Shown one piece after another: positions 45,486-54,565 of a DNA stretch of 64,000 bases. Positions within the stretch are counted from its first letter, which is position 1. The number at the start of each line of letters is the position of its first letter. The position numbers and the translations under genes are program-made. The DNA lies in contig CAWKNX010000010.1 of NCBI GenBank assembly GCA_963851085.1, positions 186,001 through 250,000 on the forward strand, in the 5' to 3' direction. The DNA comes from DATFVJ01 sp963851085. Lineage in GTDB: Bacteria > Actinomycetota > Actinomycetes > Streptosporangiales > Streptosporangiaceae. Below the pieces are notes generated by a model. The model had not been told where the DNA came from. It made no database searches and worked only from the letters and a program-made list of their open reading frames with translations.

Positions 45486-46301
45486 GTTCCGGCGCATTCT
45501 GGAGATCGAGCCGATCACCTGGCTGCTCAACTGGGGAGCGGTGGTCATCTGCGCGGGGGGCGGGGGCATCCCGGCCATGTACCCATCCTCCGGCGCCGGC
45601 CCTGGGACCTGCGCCCCGGCGGCATTCCGGCCGTTTGCTAACGACCCCGCGCGGTGGAGCAGCACCCCGAGCGCCAGCAAGGTCACGCCTCCCACCGCCA
45701 TGCCGATGCCTGCTCCGCCCAGGACGTCAAGTGGGTAGTGCACGCCCAGGTACACCCGGGACCAGCCCATCAGGACGGCATACGCGATTGCCACCGCGGC
45801 CGGCGCGTGGGGGAGGAACGGCACGAGCGCGATCACCGCCGCCAGGGTGACGGCGGTGTGGGTGGAGGGGAAACTCGTGCCGTGCGCGGGCTGCTGGCGC
45901 AGCACCGCGCTGGCTACCACCTCGTAGGGCCGGGGGCGGTCGGCTATGGCCTTCGCCACGTGCGACAATACCCACGCGGTGGCGGTGGCCGCGGCTCCGG
46001 CGGCCACCGGCAGCACGCTCCGGTTTCTGGCCACGACGTAGCCGACGGCGAGCGTGACGACAGCGATGATGCCCGCTGGCAAGAACAGGTGTGAGAGCGG
46101 AGTGAGCACCGACGCCAGGGTCGGCGGGACCTCGTTGAGAACCTGGAACAGGCTCACATCCCAGCCGACCGCTCCCGTCTTGAGCAAGAGCGCCGAAATG
46201 GCGAACAGCGCTGCTCCCAGGCCCGCCAAGAGCCCGGCGGTCCAGGCCGTGGGAACCCGGGTAGGCCGCTTCGGCCACCACCACAATTCAAGCGAGATCA
46301 T
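45360..46301 (-). CDS. PAP2-family phosphatase with an altered C-terminus
   Basis: From the ATG at 46301 the protein has 313 residues and six membrane segments. It has all PAP2 motifs: K117xxxxxRP (KAIADRPRP), PSTH at 145-148 and SRVYLGVH with His188. It dephosphorylates lipid pyrophosphates or phosphatidic acid outside the membrane. The last 75 or so residues (from about 45590 down) are read antisense through a carbamate kinase scrap and the recombinase fragment. The original C-terminus has therefore been replaced or extended by chance sequence. Confidence 0.85.
   Translation of the reverse strand: MISLELWWWPKRPTRVPTAWTAGLLAGLGAALFAISALLLKTGAVGWDVSLFQVLNEVPPTLASVLTPLSHLFLPAGIIAVVTLAVGYVVARNRSVLPVAAGAAATATAWVLSHVAKAIADRPRPYEVVASAVLRQQPAHGTSFPSTHTAVTLAAVIALVPFLPHAPAAVAIAYAVLMGWSRVYLGVHYPLDVLGGAGIGMAVGGVTLLALGVLLHRAGSLANGRNAAGAQVPGPAPEDGYMAGMPPPPAQMTTAPQLSSQVIGSISRMRRNWGDHAPNAIDNPADGHPPYRVPGRAAGRRSCLRGWGCGAGW
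45487..45582 (+). pseudogene. Carbamate kinase fragment
   Basis: The frame FRRILEIEPITWLLNWGAVV and ICAGGGGIPAMY matches the conserved nucleotide-binding segment of carbamate kinase (ArcC), where CAGGGGIP is diagnostic. Only 32 codons remain, antisense to the PAP2 C-terminal extension. Confidence 0.7.
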
Positions 46302-46728
46302 GGGGACCAGACAGCTTGGCGTCCGCACGGTGGGCCCGGCGCCACCGGCTGGGCGCTCCACCCACCAAGGGTTGTCGCGGCTAAGACGACCACGGCCACC
46401 TCCGTCTACCAGACGCTGAACCATGTCGCAGTAGCCCGCACCGCTTTCGCGCCGGTTTCGCCTCACGCTATGTCCGGGTGTTCGTGACGGTGTGGCGGCG
46501 TTTCGTGGCCGTCGCGCGCGGCGGGGCAAGCTGGAGCGCACGCAGCGGTAGCGCCGTTCAGAGCGCCGGCAAGGACGGACGAGCTCGATACCCGGCAAGC
46601 GGCGGCCGATGATCGAGAGCGAGGAAGAGCCTGCTGGTTGTGGGTTGCCGGGCAGGGCCCGCTCGGGCGGCTCCCTGGGTGCGGTCCGTCGGAGTGGTCT
46701 CAATCCACCCGTCCCGCGTGGACCACAC
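46302..46728. other. Intergenic region, no gene recognised
   Basis: The region lies upstream of the PAP2 gene and downstream of the small leftward gene. Open frames are present but none is protein-like. A weak CACCC-N5-GGGT motif occurs near 46370. Confidence 0.4.
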
Positions 46729-46998
46729 TCATTCGTTTTCAGGCGCCTCGACGTATTTATTCTTAAGACGCGCCGCTGCCGCTGCGGCAATTCCCAGCAC
46801 AACGCCGAAACTATGAATATAACGCCACCTACGGTGCCTGATTCCGTGTACCACGGAGATACCAGCGATAATGGCACCACTCGCCCGGATCTTCTTCCAG
46901 TCGACATTCATTCCGCCCGGCTGGGTGACCGCCCGCACGACCCTGGCGATCACCGGCTCCGCCGTCTCATCCTTCGTCGGGGCCTCGTCAACTGCCAT
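46729..46998 (-). CDS. Small membrane protein
   Basis: Starting at the ATG behind GGGAGGCGG, the protein has 89 residues beginning MAVDEAPTKDETAEPVIARV. It has one hydrophobic segment (IHSFGVVLGIAAAAAARLK) near its end and a short basic stretch HGIRHRRWRY before it. It is probably a single- or double-pass membrane protein of unknown role. A start 14 codons upstream is possible. Confidence 0.65.
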   Translation of the reverse strand: MAVDEAPTKDETAEPVIARVVRAVTQPGGMNVDWKKIRASGAIIAGISVVHGIRHRRWRYIHSFGVVLGIAAAAAARLKNKYVEAPENE

Positions 46999-47471
46999 GC
47001 CTTCCGCCTCCCTTGTGGCGGTATCGTCAACCGCGGCCACAGCGGCCCGCCGCTACATTTGCGACGTCCAGGGCTTGCCCTGTACGCGTCAGCGAATACC
47101 GGGACTCGCCCTCATGCTCGCGCCCCGCTGTGCCACGCCGCATCACCCAGAAGTGGTGACAGGCGCGCTTCAGGCATCGGGATGACACCGGAGTCTGCAG
47201 CGCCTCTGCCGCTCTCGCCGATTCGCGGCTGTAGTGCCGCGTTGTAGGTGGCCCCGTCTGGACACTCACTCACATCAGCATGACCGGGCGTCTCTGGCCA
47301 CGCCTGCGGCTACTCGCTGACGCCCCAGATTGACGCGATCTGTGCGCGCCCGCCGGCGAAACGGCCATGATCCGCAGGCCGCATATAGCAGCGGATCTTC
47401 GCACGGACCGTCAGCGTTGAACGGCTACGCTGCGCGGCTACCCAGTGCCGCCGCAGGCGACGCTTGCCTCC
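46999..47471. other. Intergenic region, no gene recognised
   Basis: Nothing with consistent coding bias is seen. It should contain the promoter of the small leftward gene and the 3' end of the nitroreductase transcript. Confidence 0.4.
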
Positions 47472-48014
47472 TCAGTGTCCCTGGTGGCCGCGCTGGCGAT
47501 CCTCACCGATCGGTATGAGCTCGAACACGGGATGGCGGTCCGCCTCGGCGGCGAAGTCCTCCATCGGGGAATCCTTGTTCGCCTGGAAGTACCCTCGCGT
47601 GGACGGGGCCATGCGGATGTATCGCTTGAGGACGGGCCCGGCCTCGTCAGCGGAGACCTCCCGGATGGTGTAGTCGCGCGTGTCGCGCCTGCGGGCCAGG
47701 CGCACCCGCCCGGCAGCGCGCGCGTTGTGCACCCAGGACACCGGCCCGTAGGGGGCGACCAGCCAGCGGCGCCCGCCGTGTTCTACCGGGACCACGGGGT
47801 TGGTGCGCGGCTGGCCGGTTGTGCGGCCCCGGGTGGTCAGCAGGTAGGACCGGGGCACCAGCCCCGCGCGGACGAGCGCACTCATGATCGTGTTCTCCAC
47901 GTGGCGGCCACGGCCGGGACGGTACTGCCGCGCCGGCCGGGCAGTCCCGCCGCCCCGCGCGTGCCGGGCGGCCTCGCCGTTTCCCGGCCCCTGGCCGGGT
48001 GTTGTGGGGGGCAT
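47472..48014 (-). CDS. Deazaflavin (F420)-dependent nitroreductase-family protein
   Basis: From the ATG behind GGAGGGAGAAG the protein has 180 residues. The C-terminal 135 have the DDN/DUF385 split-barrel fold: YLLTTRGRTTGQPRTNPVVP, WLVAPYGPVSWVHNARAAGR and YTIREVSADEAGPVLKRYIR, with DRHPVFEL near the end. Such proteins use F420H2 to reduce quinones, coumarins or nitro compounds and are typical of actinobacteria. The N-terminal 45 residues are Gly/Arg-rich and unconserved. Confidence 0.88.
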   Translation of the reverse strand: MPPTTPGQGPGNGEAARHARGGGTARPARQYRPGRGRHVENTIMSALVRAGLVPRSYLLTTRGRTTGQPRTNPVVPVEHGGRRWLVAPYGPVSWVHNARAAGRVRLARRRDTRDYTIREVSADEAGPVLKRYIRMAPSTRGYFQANKDSPMEDFAAEADRHPVFELIPIGEDRQRGHQGH

Positions 48015-48578
48015 GGCTTCTCCCTCCGCCAGTTGGCTGCGGACTCGGCCCTCGGGCGCCACCAGCTTGTTCCCAGTGTGGTGGCAGGTCAAGGGGCGCG
48101 AGGTGGACAGCGTCAGGGAGCATGCGGTCACCACGCGATTGCGGCGGCTGGGCGGACGTCGCCTGCTGCAGCACCGCAAAGGCTCCGCCCCGGACCGCCG
48201 AGGCGTCCGCTGACCTGGCCTTTCTGCTCACGTGACGCGAATCTGGGTGGGCTTACGCAGGGACCTGCGGTCATGATCGCCGGCCGCCGCCACCCGCTGC
48301 GCCGAAGTCCGGTCCCATTATCGAACCGGCCGTGCCACGCCAAAGTGGCTAGTAAGGGCACTGCTGGCAAAGTTGTGGAGCGGGCGCTCATGACGTTACG
48401 CGCCTGCGAACTCGGGACAAGTGTCAAAGTCCGCGGGACCGAGGAGCTGGCGTACGGTTACCTCATGTCCCAGCCGCGCACAGGCGTGACCGTGGCCGCC
48501 GCGATCGCACGTTCGCTCGCGCTGCTGCTCAGCGGCCGGGTGCGTTTTGTCCGCGGTGATATTGGACGGAAACTGACA
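48015..48578. other. Intergenic region upstream of the YdhR-like gene
   Basis: The frame of the following gene stays open through this region but is not protein-like until about 48390. ATGs at 48390 and 48465 are alternative starts that would add a helical extension to it. Confidence 0.4.
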
Positions 48579-48938
48579 ATGGAAGACGGCGAACAGTTCA
48601 GCGTCTTCAGGCACGCCCGGGTGAAGGCCCCCGGCCGGCCGGGGGCGGTGTTCATCGTCCGCTTCACGCCAGCGCACATGAGCGTGCGCCAGAACATTCG
48701 TTTCTCGCTGCTTCCAATGGTCCCGCTGCTCGGGATGCCCGGTTTCCGCGAGAAGTACTGGTGCGTGAACCGGCAAACCGGCGGGTGCCAGGGCATTTAC
48801 GCCTGGCAGACGGCCGCGGACGCGGATGCCTATGCCGGCTCGGTCGCGCTTCGCTTCATGACGAGCCGCTCCCTCCCGGGCTCCGTCTCCCATCAGGTCC
48901 CCGGCCAGTCCCCGGATGAATACTGGGCATTTCGTTAG
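48579..48938 (+). CDS. YdhR/ferredoxin-like fold monooxygenase-type protein
   Basis: From the ATG behind GGACGGA the protein has 119 residues. It contains GAVFIVRFTPAHMSVRQNIR, PMVPLLGMPGFREKYWCVNR, GCQGIYAWQTAADADAYAGS and LPGSVSHQVPGQSPDEYW. This is the pattern of a dimeric alpha/beta-barrel family related to YdhR monooxygenases, widespread in actinobacteria, whose role is unknown. The Cys pair around the beta-hairpin is unusual for the family. Confidence 0.7.
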   Translation: MEDGEQFSVFRHARVKAPGRPGAVFIVRFTPAHMSVRQNIRFSLLPMVPLLGMPGFREKYWCVNRQTGGCQGIYAWQTAADADAYAGSVALRFMTSRSLPGSVSHQVPGQSPDEYWAFR

Positions 48939-49286
48939 CAGCCGTTAGGGTCTCCGCACCCCGCGGCTGAAGGGCACACACGACTGATGGCGATGTATCC
49001 GGGCGCGTGTATCCGCCGGTCGGCCGTCCATGTCCCGAGTCGTGGTCAGCGATCCAGAATGGTTGATCGTGTCGCGATTTGAACCTTGCGGCCGGGCTGG
49101 CCGGCGGCCAGGTTTCCACGTCAGCACCAGGACGCCGTCCAGCACCACCGGCTCCGGGCCGGTTGGAGCTAACATGGCAATCGGGGCCCCCGCTACCAGC
49201 CGAAACAGCCTTTGGAGCGTCGATCCCGAGGCCGTATTCTGCTGCCGTGACCAATTTCTGGTCACACCGCATCCGGTCGCGACAAC
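48939..49286. other. Intergenic region with a possible leftward coding trace
   Basis: Leftward, MLAPTGPEPVVLDGVLVLTW KPGRRPA near 49.1 kb looks like the end of a protein but cannot be assigned. Nothing else is recognised. Confidence 0.35.
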
Positions 49287-49580
49287 GTGACCGGCACGGC
49301 CGAAACCCCGCCGACGGCGGCGCTGTTCATCCTGATCGGCACCGAGCCCCACACCGGCTGGCTCGCCAACAAGGCCGGGCACGACGATCAGGGCTTCATA
49401 GTGACCGGCCGCGACCTGCTCCGCGACGCAGGCCCCACCGGGCTGGCCGCCGGACCGGGCCCCCGCTGCCACCGGAACCAGCCTGCTCGGCGTCTTCGCA
49501 GCCGGCGATGTCCGCCACGGCTCAATCAAGCGAGTCGCCTCGGCTGTCTGCGAAGGAGCTACCGCCATCCAAGCTCACCG
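49287..49580 (+). pseudogene. Thioredoxin reductase-like FAD protein C-terminal fragment
   Basis: PTAALFILIGTEPHTGWLAN and DDQGFIVTGRDLL are in one frame. ATGTSLLGVFAAGDVRHGSI KRVASAVCEGATAI follows in another. Together they match the C-terminal FAD-binding part of thioredoxin-reductase-like proteins (GVFAAGDVRHGS is diagnostic). The N-terminal two-thirds is missing and a frameshift lies near 49450. Confidence 0.8.
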
Positions 49581-49610
49581 GGCAATGCCTCGACGAGACG
49601 CCAGCGGCCA

Positions 49611-49770
49611 ACCCACCCGGGTTTTCGGCGCAGACGCTGTCGGTCCTTGCGGTGCTGTGCTCGGAACCGGCCGCGAGATCAAGTGGGCAGCCGGGAAGGC
49701 CACCCGACACCCCGTACATCCACGGACGGGAGGAAAGGCGGGCTCATCGGTGCGCATAACGCCCCGGTAT
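49611..49770 (+). pseudogene. PadR-family N-terminal fragment
   Basis: PPGFSAQTLSVLAVLCSEPA matches the start of PadR proteins, including the one at 2.1-2.4 kb. The following recognition-helix region is present only as scrambled frames. It is a short degraded remnant. Confidence 0.5.
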
Positions 49771-49800
49771 GGAGTTCCCGCTCAAGCCCAGGAGCAATTG

Positions 49801-50036
49801 TCAAGACTTGCGGATGAAGACCATTACGCGGCGTCGCTGACGGGTTGATCCGAGGCGGCGCTGCGGCTGAACAGGGGTGTCGCCGGCGGCCTGGGTGGCC
49901 TGGAGTACGGGGTCGCGTTCAACGAGCTTGCCGCATTCGAAGCGGGCCCCGGCGCGGACCAGCGCGACGAGGTGGGGTGCGTTGACGGCGCGCCAGCGTT
50001 CCTGGGCGGCCAGCCCGCGGTGGCCACGCCCAGATC
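49801..50036 (-). pseudogene. Unassigned coding remnant, possibly a transposase C-terminus
   Basis: The leftward frame GHRGLAAQERWRAVNAPHLV and ALVRAGARFECGKLVERDP has good coding character and recalls the C-terminal tails of some actinobacterial transposases. I cannot name the family firmly. It has no start codon of its own. Confidence 0.35.
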
Positions 50037-50417
50037 AGCCAACTCCGCGCGGACTGCGGGGCGGCTCTGTCATGCACCGGCGACCGCGCATAGCGGCGGG
50101 AGTGCGCGCTACCGAAATCAGGCGGTAACTACGGTTGGTGATCGGACGTTGAACGAAGATCACCGGCGGCAGCACCGGACATTGGCTGTGCGAGCGTCCG
50201 GTGCAAGATCACGAACTGTGGGCGAGGATTTGCTCGTAACTCGGTCTCCGCGAGCCATAGCCTGGGGGCCGAAGCCACACTATTGGTCGCGGCCCGGCCG
50301 GTTCCCCGGCCATGGATACTCGCTGGCCAGCATGGGCTGACCATAGCGTGCTCCGCCCGAGCCGGGCGCGGTCCTGGAGCGGTGGTCGGGAAGGTTATCG
50401 TGTGGGAACCTCGGTAG

Positions 50418-53234
50418 GTGACGGTGGGGGACCAGTCGACAGCGCGGTGGGATTTCTTCGTCTCCTACACCCAGGCGGACTCGGAGTCGGCGCAATGGGT
50501 CGCCTGGCAGTTGGAGAAGGCTGGCTACAACGTCCTTCTTCAAGCGTGGGACTTTGTTCCGGGCACCAATTGGATCAACCGGATGCACGAGGGCCTTGCG
50601 CACTCGGCTCGAGTGATTCTGGTGCTATCTCCCGCGTACCTGACATCGGTATATGCGGGCGCGGAGTGGCAAGCGATTTGGGCCCAGGACCCGACGGGTG
50701 TGCAACGGCGCGTGGTTCCCGTGCGTGTGGCCGAGTGCGAACGGCCCGGGCTGCTGGCCGGGCTGATCGGGGTTGACCTGTTCGGAATACCTGAGCAGGA
50801 CGCTCGCCGCCGGTTGCTGGAGGCGGTGGCGCAGGCCTTGGCAGGCCGTGGCAAGCCTGCGCTCGCTCCTCCGCCGCTGGGTTCGGGTGCCTGTCCGCCG
50901 GACCGGGTGCAGACCGAGCGACCCGGCAACACCCCGATCTTGCCTACGGCTTCGAATGTTCCATTGCGCAATCCAAACTTCACCGGCCGCCACGAAGAGC
51001 TGGCGCGGCTGAAGGAGGAGTTGACGAACCGGCCGACGATGACCGTGCAGGCCGTCCGTGGAATGGGCGGGATCGGCAAGACCCAGACTGTGATCGAGTA
51101 CACGCATCGGTACGCGACGGACTATGACGTGATCTGGTGGTTCGACGTCGAACAGCCCACAGCGATCACCGACCAAATCGCCAAGCTGGCGGCCGAGCTT
51201 GAATTAGGGCCTATGGCCGACCCAGACGCGACGCTCAACGCGGTAAAGGCGGCATTGCGGGGAAGACAGCGTTGGCTGCTGATCTTCGACAACGCGGAGT
51301 CGGCCGCCCAGATCCGCCCGCTGCTGCCTGGCGGCTCCGGGCACGTGCTCATTACGACCCGCCGCGACGGGTTTCGTGCCTTGGGCGGTGTCCTCGATCT
51401 GGACATTTTGGACCACGTCGATGCTGTGGCCCTACTTCGCCAGCGTGCCCCCCGCGTGACGGCGGACGACGCCGGGGCGCTGGCTGAACGGCTCGGCCAC
51501 CTCCCTCTTGCCCTGGACCAAGCGGCCGCCTATATCGACCAAACGGGCGTGCCCGCGGAAGATTATCTGCAGCTGTTGTCCACCCGTGCGAGCGACATGC
51601 TGACTCGCGGCCAGGCGTACACCTATAAGGACACTGTGGCTAGTGTCTGGGCGTTGTCCATCGACCATCTGCGCGCCCATTCCCCCGCAGCCGTTGAACT
51701 GCTCGCCATTTGCGCGTGGCTGGCGCCAGAGCCGATCCCCCTTGACCTCTTCGCCGATCACTCGGACATTCTGCCGCGGCGACTGGCAGCAGCCGCGGAC
51801 GATTTGCTCGCCTTCACCGAAACGATCGCGGCCGTGGTCGATTACTCCCTGGCGCGCCGGACTGGTGCTGGACTCGTCGTGCACCGGCTCGTCCAGGAAG
51901 TCAGCCGCTACCGGCTCACTGCCGACCTCGAGAAGCACCCGCTCCCCATCGCCCTTGCTCTCCTGCGAGCCAGCTTGCCCGTTGACCCTTGGGGAGAGCC
52001 GAGCGCTTGGCCCGCCTATCGGCGCCTGGTTCCGCACATCCTCGCCGCGACTGCCCACCACGATGACGGGGATTCTTCAGACTCAGACGCAGACACCATC
52101 GCGTGGTTGCTGAACCGGGCAGGCACCTACTCGCGACGCGTAGGCCTTTTCAGCCTGGCGCTGTCCGTGCATCAGCGGGCCCTGCGCATCCGCGAGGCAG
52201 TGCGGGGTGGCGACCATCCAGAGGTCGCCTCCGCGCTCGCTCATGTCGGTCACATCTTATCCGATCAAGGCCGGCATCTTGAGGCGCTGAAAGCGCATCA
52301 GCGGGCACTGCACATCCGTGAGGCCGACCCCGGCAACCCCGATATCGCAGCCTCCCTCAACGATGTGGGATGGGTTCTGTCCACCCTCGGCCGTCACACG
52401 GAGGCGCTTCCTTTGCACCGGAGGGCCCTGCACATTCGCGAGACGGCGCTCGGCCCTCATGATCCGAAGGTCGCCACCGCCCTTAACCAGGTTGGGCAGG
52501 TCTTGTCCGACCTTGGCCGCCCCGGCGAAGCCCTTCCACTGCAGGAACGATCGCTGGAGATCCGTGAAGCAACGTTCGGGACTGACCACCCGTACGTAGC
52601 GACATCCCTCAGAGACCTCGGCCTTGTGCTGTCCGCTCTCGGGAATCACCGCGAGGCGCTGACACTGCACCGGCGGGCCCTGCGCATCGACGAGGATCGT
52701 CTTGGGCCCGACCACACCTACGTTGCCTTTGACCTCAATAACATCGGTTGCGCCTTGTCCGCCCTCGGCCGTGCAGCTGAGGCCCTGCCCCTTCACCGCC
52801 GGGCCGTAACCATTCACGAAGCCATCCACGGCCCTGATCATGAACGTGTGGCCATCGACATCAATCATGTCGGGCGGGCCCTCTTGGCCCTCGGCAGACC
52901 GGCTGAGGCGTTGTCCTTGTTCGAGCGAGCGCTGCGCATTCAAGAGACCGTCTTCGACCCGGAGCACCCGGATGTCGCCCTCACCCTCAACAACCTCGGG
53001 CTTGCGCTTTCCGCCCTGAGCCGCGTCAAGGAGGCCTTGCCGTTGTTTGAGCGAGCTCTCCACATTCAGGAGACCTCGCTTGGCTCCGAGCACCCCGATG
53101 TCGCCCTCACCCTGAACAACCTCGCGCTGGCGCTTTCCGCCCTGAGCCGTCCAGGCGACGCAGTCGCCTTCTCCGAACGAAGCCTGCGTATTCACCATGC
53201 CACCGGCACCGTAACGCCACCCCGCCCGGACTGA
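50418..53234 (+). CDS. TIR-NB-ARC-TPR STAND protein
   Basis: The 938-residue protein has an N-terminal TIR domain (about 10-140): box 1 DFFVSYTQAD, SPAYLTSVYAGAEW with the putative NADase Glu83, and DLFGIPEQDA. An NB-ARC ATPase follows (about 185-480), with Walker A GMGGIGKT at 215-222, Walker B LLIFDNAE at 287-294 and HLPLAL at 361-366. About eight 42-residue TPRs follow (about 575-930), with patterns like HPDVALTLNNLGLALSALSR. In known STAND proteins the repeats sense a ligand, the ATPase oligomerises, and the TIR domain depletes NAD or signals. Anti-phage defence or cell-state signalling is likely. The GTG start at 50418 is preferred. It is monocistronic with a terminator at its end. Confidence 0.93.
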   Translation: MTVGDQSTARWDFFVSYTQADSESAQWVAWQLEKAGYNVLLQAWDFVPGTNWINRMHEGLAHSARVILVLSPAYLTSVYAGAEWQAIWAQDPTGVQRRVVPVRVAECERPGLLAGLIGVDLFGIPEQDARRRLLEAVAQALAGRGKPALAPPPLGSGACPPDRVQTERPGNTPILPTASNVPLRNPNFTGRHEELARLKEELTNRPTMTVQAVRGMGGIGKTQTVIEYTHRYATDYDVIWWFDVEQPTAITDQIAKLAAELELGPMADPDATLNAVKAALRGRQRWLLIFDNAESAAQIRPLLPGGSGHVLITTRRDGFRALGGVLDLDILDHVDAVALLRQRAPRVTADDAGALAERLGHLPLALDQAAAYIDQTGVPAEDYLQLLSTRASDMLTRGQAYTYKDTVASVWALSIDHLRAHSPAAVELLAICAWLAPEPIPLDLFADHSDILPRRLAAAADDLLAFTETIAAVVDYSLARRTGAGLVVHRLVQEVSRYRLTADLEKHPLPIALALLRASLPVDPWGEPSAWPAYRRLVPHILAATAHHDDGDSSDSDADTIAWLLNRAGTYSRRVGLFSLALSVHQRALRIREAVRGGDHPEVASALAHVGHILSDQGRHLEALKAHQRALHIREADPGNPDIAASLNDVGWVLSTLGRHTEALPLHRRALHIRETALGPHDPKVATALNQVGQVLSDLGRPGEALPLQERSLEIREATFGTDHPYVATSLRDLGLVLSALGNHREALTLHRRALRIDEDRLGPDHTYVAFDLNNIGCALSALGRAAEALPLHRRAVTIHEAIHGPDHERVAIDINHVGRALLALGRPAEALSLFERALRIQETVFDPEHPDVALTLNNLGLALSALSRVKEALPLFERALHIQETSLGSEHPDVALTLNNLALALSALSRPGDAVAFSERSLRIHHATGTVTPPRPD

Positions 53235-53250
53235 CCACGCTTAGTCCGGG
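53225..53250 (+). terminator. Terminator hairpin at the end of the TIR gene
   Basis: CCCGGACT and AGTCCGGG pair over 8 bp with a 10-nt loop and are followed by TTGTGT. The stop codon lies in the loop. Confidence 0.7.
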
Positions 53251-53500
53251 TTGTGTCCGGCCTCTGTGCGGTGGGAACCCATCGCCGCGTGTGTTCGGCT
53301 CACTGATTGGCCAACGCGCAGATCACCCATCTGTACAGCGCTTTTCTTGATCGGCATCATCGGAGCCGTCGTCAGCGCAGAACGGCGGATATCGCGTACC
53401 GGCGACTTGCCGAGCTGTCACGGTCGGTAACGAGGCACCACCGGCCGGTCTGGCAAAGCAGGGCGCCCGGCGGGGCCCCCCGAGGAAGCCGCGCTGGACA

Positions 53501-54565
53501 TCACGATCCAGCCTTGCCCCGGGCAGGCCGCGCCAGCTCCGGCTGCGGACCCGCGCACAGTCGGGCCTGATCTGCACGGCGGCCGCCTTTTTGGGTCTTC
53601 TTCGGAGCTAGTGCCGGACGGGTACGTGAGCGTCCGCCCGGGGGTCGTAGGGTGCTGTTGGGCTCGGGAGTGGCTTGGCCGAAGAGCCGGTGCTCGGGGT
53701 GTGAGCCGGCCGCGCTGGCGACAGAGTCGTTCCCCGGTTGCCCTCCCGGGCCCTTGCTGCTGGCTGCTGGGGCGGCCCGCCGGGCGTCGGCCTGGAGGCG
53801 GGCGAAGATGGCGTCGCTGATCCGCCGCTTCAGGGACCGGAGTGCCTCTTTGGGGGTTTTGCCCTCGGACCGCTTGCGGTCGTAGCAGGCGCGGCCGTCG
53901 CTGTGGGGGTGGCGGATCTGGGTGACCGCGGCCATATGGATGGCGTGGTTGAGGCGACGGTTCCCGCGCCGGCTCAGCCGGTAGATCTTGCGGTTCCCCG
54001 AGGACACCTCAACCGGCGCGGTGCCGTTGTAGGCGGCGAAGTGATCCCGGCTGGCGAAGCGGGACACGTCGGCGACGTAGCCGATCACGGTGGCGGCGAT
54101 GACGGGGCCGACCCCGAAGACCTCGGTGACCGTGGTGCCCGATGCCGTGACCGCCACGGCCAGCCTTTTCCTGGTGTCGCGCATCTGGGTGTCGATGCGG
54201 CGCAGGTCATCGAGGAACGCGGCGGCGAGTTCGCAGCGGGCCAGCGCGACGGCCTCTGACGGTTTGATCTGCTCGAGGACATTGGCGGCCTGGGCTGCGG
54301 TTATGTCTTTGGAGATGCCTCCTGGCAGGAGCCGGGCCCTCGCCGCGGCCAGTTCCAGGTACGCATCCAGCAACGGATGCCCGATCCGGGTCAGGCCACG
54401 GCTATCACAGTCGGCACGGACGAGACACGGCGAGAAGGCCATGTCAGCCATCCTGACCGGACTGCCCGAGCCAACCGGGGGGTTGAAGGTGGCGAGGATG
54501 TCGCAGTGTCGGTATTGCGCTATGTCACGTCGCGGGAAGGATCTCGATGTACCCCTGCGTTCCAT
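53501..54565 (-). mobile_element. IS110-type transposase remnant (N-terminus lost)
   Basis: The C-terminal IS110 domain is intact: FGVGPVIAATVIGYVADVSR, RDHFAAYNGTAPVEVSSGNR, RLSRRGNRRLNHAIHMAAVT and KTPKEALRSLKRRISDAIFA. The upstream part (GISKDITAAQAANVLEQIKP) belongs to the linker. The DEDD/RuvC-like catalytic domain, about 150 residues, is missing, and the first 60 or so residues are unrelated. The element cannot transpose on its own. It abuts the 3' end of the rifampin phosphotransferase gene. Confidence 0.85.

Noticed and set aside
47445..48578. Long in-frame upstream extension of the YdhR-like gene
   Set aside because: It is antisense to the F420-dependent reductase gene and has no domain character.
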